Shown here one piece after another: positions 46,605-56,241 of a DNA stretch of 64,000 nt. A program made the position numbers and the translations under genes. Numbering within the stretch: position 1 is the stretch's first letter; the number at the start of each line of letters is the position of its first letter. The stretch is from the NCBI GenBank assembly GCA_036186865.1, contig AP025042.1, positions 35,346,487 through 35,410,486 on the forward strand, read 5' to 3'. Below the pieces are notes generated by a model. It made no database searches, was not told the origin of the DNA, and saw only the letters and a program-made list of their open reading frames with translations. The DNA is from Eustoma russellianum (Eukaryota > Streptophyta > Magnoliopsida > Gentianales > Gentianaceae).

Positions 46605-46614
46605 CTATTTATAG
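46605..46614 (-). promoter_or_regulatory. TATA box of copia C LTR
   Basis: On the minus strand CTATAAATAG is followed by AGGCATTGG, a canonical plant TATA context about 1.06 kb before the LTR end, so it would drive element transcription toward gag. Confidence 0.7.
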
Positions 46615-47714
46615 TGTGATTTGAGCCTTGAAGATAAGAATGCACATGTGTCACCATCTTCATCATCAATTCCAAATGTCATCTCATCATTGGTTGGCTT
46701 TGTACACTTGGCAAAATAAAACACAATGATTGGTCCACCTTGGCATCAACTTGTTGGCCGAAAGTTCCACTTGGAATTGCCTTGAATTATCCACCAAATT
46801 ATCCAAAAATTCAAGCACAATAATAGGGCATGTGAGATCTCCATTTGACTTCCAAAAATCTGCTGAAAACTCACCAAGAGAAGCCATAACCGTTGGGTAT
46901 ATTTTTGAAATTTCCAAGTTGGCAATTTTGCCAACTAGCTCCTTTTTAGTTGGTCCACTTGTATCCAACTCATAAAATGTGTACACCATCATATCCACCT
47001 GATAATACACTTTTTGCAACATATATATATGTGTAGCAACTTAGATTTTTGAAGAATAAATAAATAGATAACAGTTGACAAGATTATGTCAACGTGTAAC
47101 ACCGAAATTCCCCAATATTTCTTCTTATATGTTGAGATCATTTCCACACCTTTGACACCTTTAATATCTCTGAATAATGATGATAAATGTTCTCTTATAA
47201 CTTATATAAGAGAGTCCTCAAGAAAAAATAGAATGTGACATCTCAAATCGTCACATATCCAGCTATAGTCAATAATATCATCGGTTGAGAGAATAAGATA
47301 TAAGATCACCATATAATCTTCAAAATAATAATAACACAGCTCCAAAATGAAGATAATAATATGCTCAAGAGATTCCTTGAGTGAAAATATCAAAAATACC
47401 CTCAAGGGTGTGAAATGACCAAAATACCCCTGATGTGAGAAAACTCCAGAAATGACCCCGATGGTCAGAAATAACCATGATACCAACTTTGTCATCATAA
47501 ATAGTAGAAGAATATGCTCTTGAAATATTTCCACCATATCATGTTCCTACAAAACTCAAAATACCAATTTTGCGCTTTTTGGTAAGTTGTAGAAACTTCC
47601 AAGGCATGTTAGTCACAAGACAATAATAATCACCAAAAACGCATAATGTATAATTCATATACAAATGAAAACAATCATTTTAAAGCATTTTAGAAAATTA
47701 TTTCTAAAAACCCT

Positions 47715-47965
47715 AGACATCGATCGATCGAAGTGATTCAGCTTCAGAGATCGATGTCTCACAGAAAGGTTCAGGTTTTGTCTCTGACCTACATCGATCG
47801 ATCGAAGTGAGAGTTTGATGTACATCGATCAATCGATGTGTCTTAGGTTTAGAGATCGATGTCTCACAGAAAGGTCTTAAACTTTTCTGCCTTACATAGA
47901 TCGATCGATGTGAGAGATCTATATACATAGATCGATCGATGTGCAACAAACTGAGAGATCGATGT
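47715..47965. repeat. Array of ATCGATCGAT-type palindromes in copia C LTR region
   Basis: Five palindromic cores (ACATCGATCGATCGAAGTG and variants) alternate with a GAGATCGATGTC phrase, often followed by TCACAGAAAGGT. The cores lie near 47717, 47791, 47822, 47895 and 47928. The 78-residue frame across them is an artefact of the repeats. Confidence 0.75.
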
Positions 47966-48076
47966 CAACTTTTTAAAGTTTTTCAACTTTTAATCACATA
48001 TAACACCATGTGTGACATTTTTAAGTATTCACCACTCAAAATCATGACTTTGAAAATTATCCAAATATATTTCTCA

Positions 48077-48248
48077 ACAGCACATACATTATCCATACAT
48101 GGGTTCCATTCGACAGGTTTGACACTCTATACATCTTTTTAGGCCCTACCATGTGAAGTATGTGGAGCAATCAAGTTAGATACTTCCTTACCTAATATTT
48201 GTCTTAGATTATTAATGTCTCCCAATGGGTTAGCACGCTCATCATATA
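48077..48248. other. Unassigned stretch
   Basis: On the minus strand a short open stretch (about 48142-48250) reads LYDERANPLGDINNLRQILGKEVSNLIAPHTSHGRA and then stops. It looks protein-like but I do not recognise it. It may be the tail of another element cut by the neighbouring LINE fragment. Confidence 0.3.
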
Positions 48249-48288
48249 GTTGCCTATGCCAGCATTTGGCATATGCAACATTGGTATG
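48249..48288 (+). other. Fragment I hairpin 1
   Basis: GTTGC (48249-48253) with GCAAC (48275-48279) and TATGCCA (48255-48261) with TGGCATA (48267-48273), one mismatch between them. ATTGGTATG follows. Confidence 0.7.
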
Positions 48289-48501
48289 ATCTTTTTCCTG
48301 CCTGCTTTTTTAAGATAATTTTCACTGTTGTTGTTTGGGTAAAAATGTTTTCTTCACTGCATTTAATGGGGAGACACATGCTACATGCTGTTGGACCACA
48401 TTTATTGCCTGTATTTGTGGAGCAATTTTGCTGGGAGTCTGTTTTTTTCACTTGCGTGTTGATGGAGTTGTCTTCCATTGGATTGGCTATCTTGCCATAA
48501 T

Positions 48502-48541
48502 GTTGTGTGTATCAATGGTTAATGCAGGCAACATGGGTGCA
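48502..48541 (+). other. Fragment I hairpin 2
   Basis: GTTGTGTGTAT (48502-48512) pairs imperfectly with ATGCAGGCAAC (48522-48532), one mismatch and G-U pairs. ATGGGTGCA follows. Confidence 0.55.
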
Positions 48542-48594
48542 ATTTTCTACATCAAATGTTGCACAAACGATATCTATGGCTTTCTATTCATCTG

Positions 48595-48634
48595 GTTGCT
48601 TGTGTTCATAATGAAGACAGGCAACATCGGTACG
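48595..48634 (+). other. Fragment I hairpin 3
   Basis: GTTGCTTGT (48595-48603) pairs with ACAGGCAAC (48617-48625), then TTCA/TGAA inside. ATCGGTACG follows. Confidence 0.7.
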
Positions 48635-48995
48635 TGCGGGACAAATTCAGTATTGGATTATTTATTATCTCATTGCATTCTTTAACCCATTCTTTATCGT
48701 GGCACATGGACTAGATGAAAAATGTACATTACGCTAGAGCATATGGATGTCAAATTGGAAGTCTCAAGCGGATCTCACATGGCGTAGTCACGTTACGTTT
48801 ACATAGGGCAATGTATAGCTTATTACTTTCTATTCATTTATTTTTGCACATACATTCCCGTTTTCTGCAGGTATCATGTATTCATTACATCTTTTTATTG
48901 GAAGAGTCTCTCAAATCATATGTAACCATGGTATTCCTACGCCACAAGTGAAGGTACATTTTATTAATAAAATAACTGAACGGTGTTGTCCGTCC

Positions 48996-49550
48996 ACCTA
49001 AATATACAAGCATAGACTGCTGAAATATTTTGGACCATTAAATCACTACTGCATCGGAGAGGTGGCTTACTATTTCTTTCGGTTGCCTGTGTTGTTCTAG
49101 AATACAGGCAACACCGGTATGTATGTCATCTGAAATTGGATTTTCACTGACTGATCAAGATGATTTGGTGTCTTACAAGGCGTCCTATGGAGCATCAAAC
49201 GACATCAAATTTAATCCCATGGGCCTCATACACTCATCAGGACATGTCTTCCATATGGCGAAATTGTCCATTATAGCGAACAACATCCAATGACTACCCC
49301 CGATCGGCTCAAGTGGTTAAATGATTATATTAGGCTATCATGTATTATACCTAGAATCTCAAACTTCACATTGTTATTAGCTATTTTTTTGCGCGTTCTG
49401 TATATCATTGCTATTTTGTTTTTTTGGTTTTGGAGAGTCTTCTTTCGTAGATAGGGCTATTCTTGTAACCACGGTATTCCTCTGCCACAAGTGAGGGCAT
49501 ATTTACATCAATAAAACCAATCGGACGGTACCGCTCGTCCTTCGTCTAAC
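48996..49550 (+). mobile_element. LINE 3'-end fragment II
   Basis: A second, diverged copy of the same kind of 3' end in tandem. It has one hairpin (GTTGCCTGT 49082-49090 with ACAGGCAAC 49104-49112, then ACCGGTATG), a terminal segment GGTATTCCTCTGCCACAAGTGAGGG near 49478-49500, AATAAAA, and a GGACGGTACCGCTCGTCC tail. No coding sequence is seen. Confidence 0.6.
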
Positions 49551-49685
49551 TATATATATACTTTTTTTTATGAAACAATATATTTATTAAGCAGCCTCAC
49601 TTATGGTGGAGGGAAACCATATTACATAAGAATCCGTATAAGAAAATACATATTGGAGGAAGCTAAAGAGTGTCAACCTCCAATC

Positions 49686-49772
49686 ATATATGATATGCCG
49701 CATTAAAACTTTGCCAAGTAAAACCACCCTTGTGGATAAAACCTTGGCGAAGGGAAAAGCGTACATATTTAT
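49686..49772 (-). other. 87-bp conserved LINE block (LINE-3 copy)
   Basis: The reverse complement matches 35482-35568 with about 5 differences and no gaps. It lies about 120 bp from the A-tail end. Confidence 0.85.
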
Positions 49773-49988
49773 ATGATCGGAGAGATGACTTACATCTATG
49801 GTATGACGAAAAAAAGCAGTCATCGGAATTTTGACTAGCGCAAGAAGATGTGAAGATGTCGATGGCAGCAGCAGGGAAGTCGATGATATCCCGTTGTTTC
49901 GAAACCATTGTCCCTCAAAAGAAAATATGCAAATGAGTGTTAGCAGTGTTTGTAGAAGATAATCGTTTAATATGTAAATTGTTTCAAA

Positions 49989-50028
49989 CGTACCCATGCC
50001 ACCTTGGGTCCGAAGGAACCAAGGCGGC
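49989..50028 (-). other. LINE-3 3' UTR hairpin with a different stem
   Basis: GCCACCTTGG (49998-50007) pairs fully with CCAAGGCGGC (50019-50028), with one G-U on the minus strand. The tail on the minus strand is ATGGGTACG. The stem sequence is unlike the GTTGCCTG family, yet pairing and tail are kept. Confidence 0.72.
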
Positions 50029-50208
50029 GTCCAATTGATGAATGGCCGAACGGTGGTAGAAACTGCACAGCATGTGCAGTTGCTTGCAGATTGAAGCTCC
50101 AGTCGCCATGCCCAGCGTATGAATGTCACCCACAAAGAACAGCATGAGGATAAGCACAAGTCATATAAGAAAAGTAGTATGCAGAAGAGCTGAATGAGAT
50201 ATGTAAGA

Positions 50209-50245
50209 CGCACCCGCGTTGCCTGTGTATATTTCTGCAGGCAAC
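50209..50245 (-). other. LINE-3 3' UTR hairpin, GTTGCCTG type
   Basis: GTTGCCTG (50218-50225) pairs with CAGGCAAC (50238-50245). On the minus strand the tail is GCGGGTGCG. Confidence 0.72.
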
Positions 50246-50349
50246 CAGAGGAAGTAAACGCCAACACTATGTGAGACATATTAGAGTCGAAAGGTGGGAA
50301 GTTGTTGCCGATCCATGTGAATTGCGCCACGCACATCACAAGGAAGTTC

Positions 50350-51615
50350 TCATAAACTAGCATAAGTGTGCATCCCTTGTGTGTGATAACCATGTCGCGC
50401 TAAATAGTGTGCAGCTGTGTTAGCTTGCCGAGGACAATATTGCAATGTAACTTGATTGAGAGTCATGAAAACCTTGAGCCTATCAACATCAGCTGCTAAT
50501 GTGCCGGTGAGTACGTCTACGGTTTGTATAATTGAGAGGATGGATTTACAATCCGTCTCCACAATGAGTTGCGAATGAGTTGTCGTATAATACATTAGAG
50601 AGAGCAACATAGCTTGTATCTCTGCTCGCAATGGAGGTAGTGGCATGAGGGGAAAGCAAATTGCGGAGAGCAGTTTGTCATAGTCGTTCCTCAACACAGT
50701 GCTACCTGCAGTTGATTTTTTGCCCACTGTTGCATCTATATTAAGCTTGACTCGGCCAGAGGGAGGAAGAATCCACTTGATTAGGCGTATCTTCTTACGG
50801 TGAAGAAAAGGAGCAAAGTTCAAGGATTGAAGATGTGGGAGTGGATGAGCAAATTTCTTGCCACTCATCACTGCACACCATGTGAAGACTGAGTTGCAGA
50901 CGTGTACATATAAATTTCGATAGTTGAATGTGTCATCCCCAAAGCAAATGGTTGCATATATTTTCCAGATTTCCCACGTAATAATGGATGAGGCTACAGA
51001 CTTGAGCTGGCCAGAAATAGTCGAGAGTGAAGAGAGGCGCCACCATCTTCGAAGACGCTTTTTAATAGATTCTTGGCGAGGGAACGGCCCAGAGAAGAGT
51101 ATTGAAGCTTCCATCCAAATCGGTCGAATGAGCATACATTGAAGAAAAATATGATCCGTATTATCAGAAGAACAACGGCAAAAGGCACATTGTGTTGGAT
51201 ATATAGATTGCCATAAAGAAAGGTTTTCTACTAATGGCATTGAGTTTTTCCAAAGACGCCCAGATGAATATGCGCATGCCTGGTTGTGCATTTGGCCACC
51301 ATATGTAGCGATGGTCAGGAAAATTAGCTCCAGTGGTGCTAATAGTGAGATAAGCAGATTTAAGAGAAAACTAACCTTGGATATCTGGAATCCAATTGAA
51401 TATATGTTGCACTTGCTCCACATGACCTTGCATGAAATTATCAATACGGCATAACCTCTTCCACAATGATGAGTCATATATATGCGCATACATGCTAGAG
51501 CGATTACCGTATTTTGTTTTGCAATATATAACCCAGAGCGTGTTATCGTGATGATATTTCCACCATAATTGACAGTCATAGGATTTTTGTATATGCAACA
51601 GATGGCGGATGCCAA
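50350..51615 (-). pseudogene. LINE-3 ORF2, zf-RVT and RNase H
   Basis: Minus-strand frame with CAFCRCSSDNTDHIFLQCMLIRPIW (zf-RVT), then RNase H LNIDATVGKKSTAGSTVLRND (Asp), LPPLRAEIQAMLLSLMYY (Glu), IVETDCKSILS (Asp) and QYCPRQANTAAHYLARHGY. It ends at the stop at 50350. A frameshift near 51370 separates it from the RT frame, and residues 1-60 or so overlap that frame out of register. Confidence 0.88.
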
Positions 51616-52861
51616 GACCTCCTTCTTCGTGTGATTTACAAACAGAAGACCAGGAACACCAATGATGACGGGCTCCCCATAGGAAATAAGCCATCTTTTT
51701 ATTTAAAACGTTAATGACTCCTTTAGGCAATCGAGAGCTAGCAATAATGTGAAGTGGCATGGAGTTAAGAACATGCTTTAGAAGCACCACCCATCCCGCC
51801 ATTGATAGTAATTTAGCCGACCAAGAATGTAGCTTACCATCAAAATGTTGAACAAGCGATAGACAATAGCGTGCTCTATTAATTCCCTTATATAAGAATG
51901 ATCCTAAATATTTAATTGGCAACGAGGAGAGCCGCATACCCAAAGCCTGCGATGCCGCCACACCTGAGACACAGCCCCCCACCACAACCTGGCTTTTGTG
52001 AAAATTAACAAGCTGACCAGAAGCAGCTTGATATGTATACAGGAACGTGCGAAACTTCTTATGATTACTTGTGGAGCCGTTTAGGAATATCAGCAAATCA
52101 TCTGCAAACCCCAGATGCGAGACACATGGTGTGCGTCCTGCGTGAAAACCTTTTATTGATCCATTAGCCATCATAGGCTTAAGCCCACGAGAGAAACCCT
52201 CTGATGCAAGAATAAACAAGAGTGGCGATAGTGGGTCTCCTTGATTCACCCCCCTCCCCGCTGGAAAGAAACCAACTTGCTTACCATTTAATAGAATTGA
52301 GCAACGAGTAGCATGCAAATTATTTATTATCATGCAAGTAAAGCATGGATGAAACCCCAGTCGTTGTAAAAGAAGCTGTAGATATTGCCAACTTACTCGG
52401 TCAAAGGTCTTTTCCATATCTAATTTGATCATGACATGACCTCCTCTTATCTTCCTGTCAAAGATGTGAACCATTTCTTGCGCAAGGAGAATCTGTTCAG
52501 TAATGCTTCTACGCTGCATAAAACCTGCTTGTTCTTGCGATATAATCCATGGAAGCATAGGAGAGAGCCTACTCGATATCAATCGTGTGATCACCTTAGA
52601 GAAGAAACTTGTTAAGGAAATAGGTCTGTAGTCTGCAAAAGTCGGAGGTATCTTCACTTTTGGAATAAGTACTATGGACGCTGCAGCCATATTCTTCGGC
52701 ATCATGACCCCCAGAAAAAATTCTAGGACTGCTTTTTGCACATCAAGATATATATAATTCCAGAACCGCCTATAAAAAGATCCAGGGTAGCCGTCTGGTC
52801 CTGCTACGCTGGTAGGGCTAAGGTCCCACACTATGGCTCTTATCTCTTGCAAAGTGGGCAT
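51371..52861 (-). pseudogene. LINE-3 ORF2 reverse transcriptase
   Basis: A 496-residue minus-strand frame starting LQEIRAIVWDLSPTSVAGPDGYPGSFYR. RT blocks are SIVLIPKVKIPPTFADYRPISLT, EQAGFMQRRSITEQILLAQEMVH, IKLDMEKTFDRVSWQYL, GVNQGDPLSPLLFILASEGFS and LGFADDLLIFL, with the FADD active site at 52097-52108 (plus coordinates). The thumb-like region continues to PIKYLGSFLYKGINRARYC and HHWCSWSSVCKSHEEGGLGIRHL. This is the best-kept RT in the window, with no internal stop, although the surrounding ORF2 is broken. Confidence 0.92.
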
Positions 52862-54143
52862 ACTTTATAGATTTATGTTGTCCTCTGGCATTATGATCGT
52901 GGGAACAAACTGCAAAATAGAGTCAACCTCTTGTATAGGCTCAGCCGCAAACAACATGGAAAAATAATTTATCGCCTCCGTTTCAATGTCAGCTGATATA
53001 AATGCAATCAACAGCATCAGTACGTCGAATCTTGCTTATAGTCTATCGACTGCGCTTGTCTTTGACAGTTTGGTGATAAAATTTTGTATTAGCATCCCCT
53101 TCATTTAACCATTTGACATTAGCCTTTTGCTTCCAATAGAGGACTGCTCTATTTTGGACCATTTTCAGCTGGGCTTGGCTACAATGATACTGTTATCTCA
53201 GAGCATCTGTTTGGTATTCATCATAAGCCTTTTCATGTTTGATGGCCTCCTCTTCAGCGACTGCTATGGCATCAAAAATATTTCCAAAAACTTCCTTATT
53301 CCATTTTACTAATTGCTGCTTTAGGCGCCAAAGCTTATCGTAGAGGCCCCACATGCTGCCTACCGTTTTGAAGGATTGCCAATGATGCTGTACTAGTGAG
53401 TCAAAATCCGGGTGCGGGGCCCAGACATCCAAGTATCTGAAGGAAGATGGCCCCCGATCTGTTGCAATGTCACATTGAAGAAGAATAGGAGAGTGATCCG
53501 ATGTTACCCTGGAGAGATGTTGACATAAAATGGATGGGAACAGATCATTAAATACAGAGTTGCAAAGGTAGCGATCTAATCGCCTACAAACACGACCAAG
53601 CCCACGTCCATCACACCATGTGAATGGAGTTCCTTGAAAAGGAATGTCTTGGAGATCACATTCTTGTATACAAGTATTAAAATCCTGCAGTTGCCGGAGT
53701 GTAGGGGAAGAGCGGCCTCTGTGTTTGTCTAGTGTACGAAATGTATTAAAATCCCCCCAACAACCATGGTAATTGTATATCATCATAGATCAGTTTGAGG
53801 TCTGCCCATAGCGGCTTGCGTGCTGCCATGGTGTGAAGTCCATAGACAGCAGTGAACCAGAATTGATCAACCAAAGCCAACCATGATAATTAAAATGAAC
53901 AATTTTGTTGGCCAGTCTGTGTATCTTCCAAAGCGATAATAGAGTCCTTCCAGAAAAACCAAATGCGATCATCACAGACTGATATTACTTGAGAAAAACC
54001 AAAACGCAAACGATACTATACCAAATTAGCAGTTATGGATTTAGGCTCAATAATTACTAATGCATGCAATTTGTTATGTCGAATTAATGAATGGATCCTA
54101 GTTTCCAAGGGTACGAATACCTCTGACATTCCATATTAACAGA
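52862..54143 (-). pseudogene. LINE-3 ORF2 endonuclease, degraded
   Basis: Minus-strand homology starts after ORF1 with INLLIWNVRGIRT, where the expected ATG is ATA and the ATGA overlap is lost to ATAA. A stop follows soon. The region at 53975-53790 resembles the IFWKDSI...FGLH part, and 53786-53193 reads WGDFNTFRTLDKHRGRSSPTLRQLQDFN, GTPFTWCDGRGLGRVCRRLDRYL and VTSDHSPILL. The links to RT (53192-52862) are broken by stops. Confidence 0.85.
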
Positions 54144-54144
54144 T

Positions 54145-55508
54145 TTATTGGTCTAATGGATCAAAAGAATTAAAGAGTTGGGTTGCACGTGACCTGGTTA
54201 TTAGTGGCGAAGCTGTGACTGCATGTGCAGGACGACGTAGTAACCTTGGTGGAGAAGGTGTCGTGACTAGGTAAGTAGAAAGAGCCACTGGTTCAGCGAC
54301 TATTTCAGTAGCAGAAGCCTCTGCTTGCTCTCGACTAATATCCAAATATACTGCTTGATAAATATCTGCCATGGCATCTAATATATCCCTATCTTCTGAA
54401 TCCCAGCGATGATCTTTGAGAGGCAATATAATCTCACTATCCGAAAAGTATGAAATGTCCTGATGTTGTGCCAGATCTCGAATAATGCAGTCATCCACTC
54501 CTTTGAGTCGTGATATATCAGGTGAAGTGGATACCTGAGTATGTTGACAAATATCTGGTGATAGATGCTCAAGTGATGGCAAAGACGCATGTGACGTGAT
54601 CTTTGTAGGGTTTGCTTGATATGCATCTGGTTGGGTCGCAGGCTTCGTGATACTCTGGATTTCATGCACAACAGATGCTGGAGGTGGGTTATTCTTGTGA
54701 GTCCATTGTTTTGTTTTCTCTTTGATCGTTTGAAGCGGCGGTTTTGGCAATTGCTTTGTTGTGGGATTCTCTGTATTATCCTTTTCATAGTCTTTAGTCA
54801 TATGGCCTAGCCGAAAACAGCTGCCATAGTATGAAGGTAAATCCTCATATTCCACAGGCTGAGTAATAATCTTTGATGGCCCTTGAATAAATACTCGTTG
54901 TGGCAATTCCTTGGAAATATCCAGTTCGACCCATAATCTTGCCACCAAGGGTCTAGTTACAGACGTGGTAGCAGCATCCATCTTCATGGGGGCACCAATC
55001 ATATTTGCAATCTGAAAAAGAGCACCTTTTTCGATGATAGTGAATGAGAATGCCTGGAAAAGACACCCATATTGGGACAATTGGTATTTCAATGGAGGGA
55101 TCATAGTCCGGTGTCCATTTTGTGACCTTCATATGCTTGCCGGAAATAGTCCAAATTTGACATGAAAAACATCGTAGATAATCTTTCTCATGATCAAAGT
55201 GTAAAAGGACATGCTTTGCATCCAAAAGTCCAATCTTTACAGATCCGGTAAAGCCGATGCGATCCACCGCTGATTTAATTGTTGCCAATGGCAGCCTACC
55301 ATACCAAAAAGTGCCAACCAATGTAAGTTTATATGGGTCTGCCAAAGATTGGATTTCCTCTGCTGTAAATGAAATCATCGCCCCCCTTGTATTTGTGTAT
55401 CGGTTTCGGAGGAATGGTGGTTGAGGAGGAGGAGAATAAGGATGCATATGTTTTTTGCAGCGGCATGGCGGTGGGATCCCTAGTTACAGGAGTCGGTGAG
55501 TCCGCCAT
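54145..55508 (-). pseudogene. LINE-3 ORF1, frameshifted
   Basis: ATG at 55508 (minus) starts MADSPTPVTRDPTAM, like LINE-2 ORF1. A frameshift near 55385 leads to MISFTAEEIQSLADPYKLTLVGTFWYGRLPLATIKSAVDRIGF, and another near 55060 to LFQIANMIGAPMKMDAATTSVTRPLVARLWVELDISKELPQRVFI. In the zinc knuckle two Cys are Tyr (YYGSCFRLGHMTKDYE), so it could not bind zinc. The tail ends NSFDPLDQ and TAA. Confidence 0.87.
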
Positions 55509-55652
55509 TGCAAGGATGTCATTAGTCGGTGCTAGTTGAAGAAACGGTAATAAGATGAACGGAGAAAGCGGCAGCAGCGATGAATGTCATCGCCGCCGGC
55601 GGGGGTCACATTTCGCCAGAGAGATTCGCATGTCCAAGTCACCTACTATTTT
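55509..55652 (-). other. LINE-3 5' UTR and spacer to LINE-4
   Basis: GC-rich leader (CCGCCGGCGGCG-like) starting with the CTCTCTGGCGA motif near 55620, then about 20 bp (GTCCAAGTCACCTACTA) before LINE-4's T tract. These bases could be target DNA between the two LINEs. Confidence 0.6.
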
Positions 55653-55771
55653 TTTTAAAATAAAAGCGGAATTTTATTAATGAAAAAATGCCTCCGTTAT
55701 GGTGGAGAGAACCTTAGTACAACAGCAAATATCGTACGAAAACCAATAATGTAAAGCTTTGATGATGTGTA

Positions 55772-55858
55772 ATCTCCAGTCAAATATGATATGCCGCATT
55801 AAAACCTTGCCAAGTAAAACCACCCTTGTGGATAAAACCCTGGCGAAGGAACAAGCGT
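55772..55858 (-). other. 87-bp conserved LINE block (LINE-4 copy)
   Basis: Reverse complement of the block, ungapped relative to the three other copies, about 114 bp before the A tail. Confidence 0.84.
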
Positions 55859-56157
55859 ACATATTTATGTGATTGGAGGGAAAACGTGTAAATACCAGCA
55901 CAGTATTGTTTGACTCCCAAAAGCATATGATGTGCTGCTCGAAGATGCCCACAAACGGTTGATTTGGCTGCATGCAGTGGCATTTGATGAAGTCCTTCTT
56001 TGTAAGCAAGAGGTTGCGTCTGTGATATTGGGCACGATCATGCGATATTGTGAAACCATGCATCATAGGTGATGAACCTCGACAGAAAAAAGAAAAATTT
56101 GAATTAGTCTCCGTAAACGATATAAGGAACAGTATGAGCGTTATGTAACTCCAAAAG

Positions 56158-56196
56158 CATACCGATGTTGCCTTAAGTCTGTAGACTGAGGGCAAC
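56158..56196 (-). other. LINE-4 3' UTR hairpin 1
   Basis: GTTGCCTTAAGTCT (56167-56180) pairs with AGACTGAGGGCAAC (56183-56196), 13 of 14 positions including one G-U. On the minus strand it is followed by ATCGGTATG. Confidence 0.75.
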
Positions 56197-56241
56197 AGAA
56201 TGGAATGAACGCATCTGCTATATGAGTGGAAGGATAGAAGG

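Larger units (their letters stand above)
42527..48076 (-). mobile_element. Copia element C (SIRE-like), truncated in RT
   Basis: A minus-strand copia element with 5' LTR (45549 to about 48076), primer site, gag, protease, integrase and the first residues of RT. The rest of RT, RNase H and the 3' LTR are missing. At the left it ends against Tekay A's LTR. Its protein is related to copia element 1 but clearly different, and its LTR is unlike the SIRE LTR at 2841, so it is a separate family. Confidence 0.85.
45549..48076 (-). repeat. 5' LTR of copia C (upper boundary uncertain)
   Basis: The LTR end is fixed by the primer site: plus-sense TGTTGGACCGTGCACC at 45549. A TATA box lies at 46605-46614 on the minus strand. 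The start is less sure. TGTTGAG (minus) at 48076 pairs with the CAACA terminus and would include the CGATCG array. TGTTACACG near 47102 is the alternative. No second LTR is available to decide. Confidence 0.5.
48249..48995 (+). mobile_element. LINE 3'-end fragment I
   Basis: Shares the LINE 3' UTR architecture with no ORF2 left. It has three hairpins with GGTATG-like tails (48249-48288, 48502-48541, 48595-48634), then a terminal segment GGTATTCCTACGCCACAAGTGAAGG and AATAAAA near 48965. The 87-bp block of the other LINEs is absent. After AATAAAA it ends in GAACGGTGTTGTCCGTCC rather than a long A tail. The open frames at 48335-48685 and elsewhere are unrecognised and likely spurious. Confidence 0.6.
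49562..50349 (-). other. LINE-3 3' UTR
   Basis: Contains two hairpins (50209-50245 and 49989-50028), the 87-bp block (49686-49772), a terminal hairpin (GAGG 49609-49612 and CCTC 49595-49598 in plus coordinates) and the A tail. The frame at 49587-50393 merely runs across it. Confidence 0.75.
49562..55635 (-). mobile_element. LINE-3: full-length L1-type LINE, minus strand
   Basis: The 5' end near 55635 has the CTCTCTGGCGA start shared with LINE-1 and LINE-2. It is followed by ORF1 (55508-54145), ORF2 (about 54143-50350), a 3' UTR and an A tail (49562-49569, as Ts). The lower flank is TA-rich (CTATATATATAC). No clear target duplication is found. RT and RNase H are well kept, while ORF1 and the endonuclease are eroded. 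Confidence 0.87.

Noticed and set aside
47713..47949. 78-residue repetitive protein with IDRS/SIDV motifs
   Set aside because: Produced by the CGATCG palindrome array, not by a gene.
48142..48250. Short protein-like stretch RANPLGDINNLRQILGKEV on the minus strand
   Set aside because: Too short and unrecognised to call as a gene; kept only as a note in the unassigned stretch.
49562..55635. Target duplication for LINE-3
   Set aside because: Upper flank (GTCCAAGTCACC) and lower flank (CTATATATATAC) do not match. LINE-4 next to it or a deletion has probably removed one copy.
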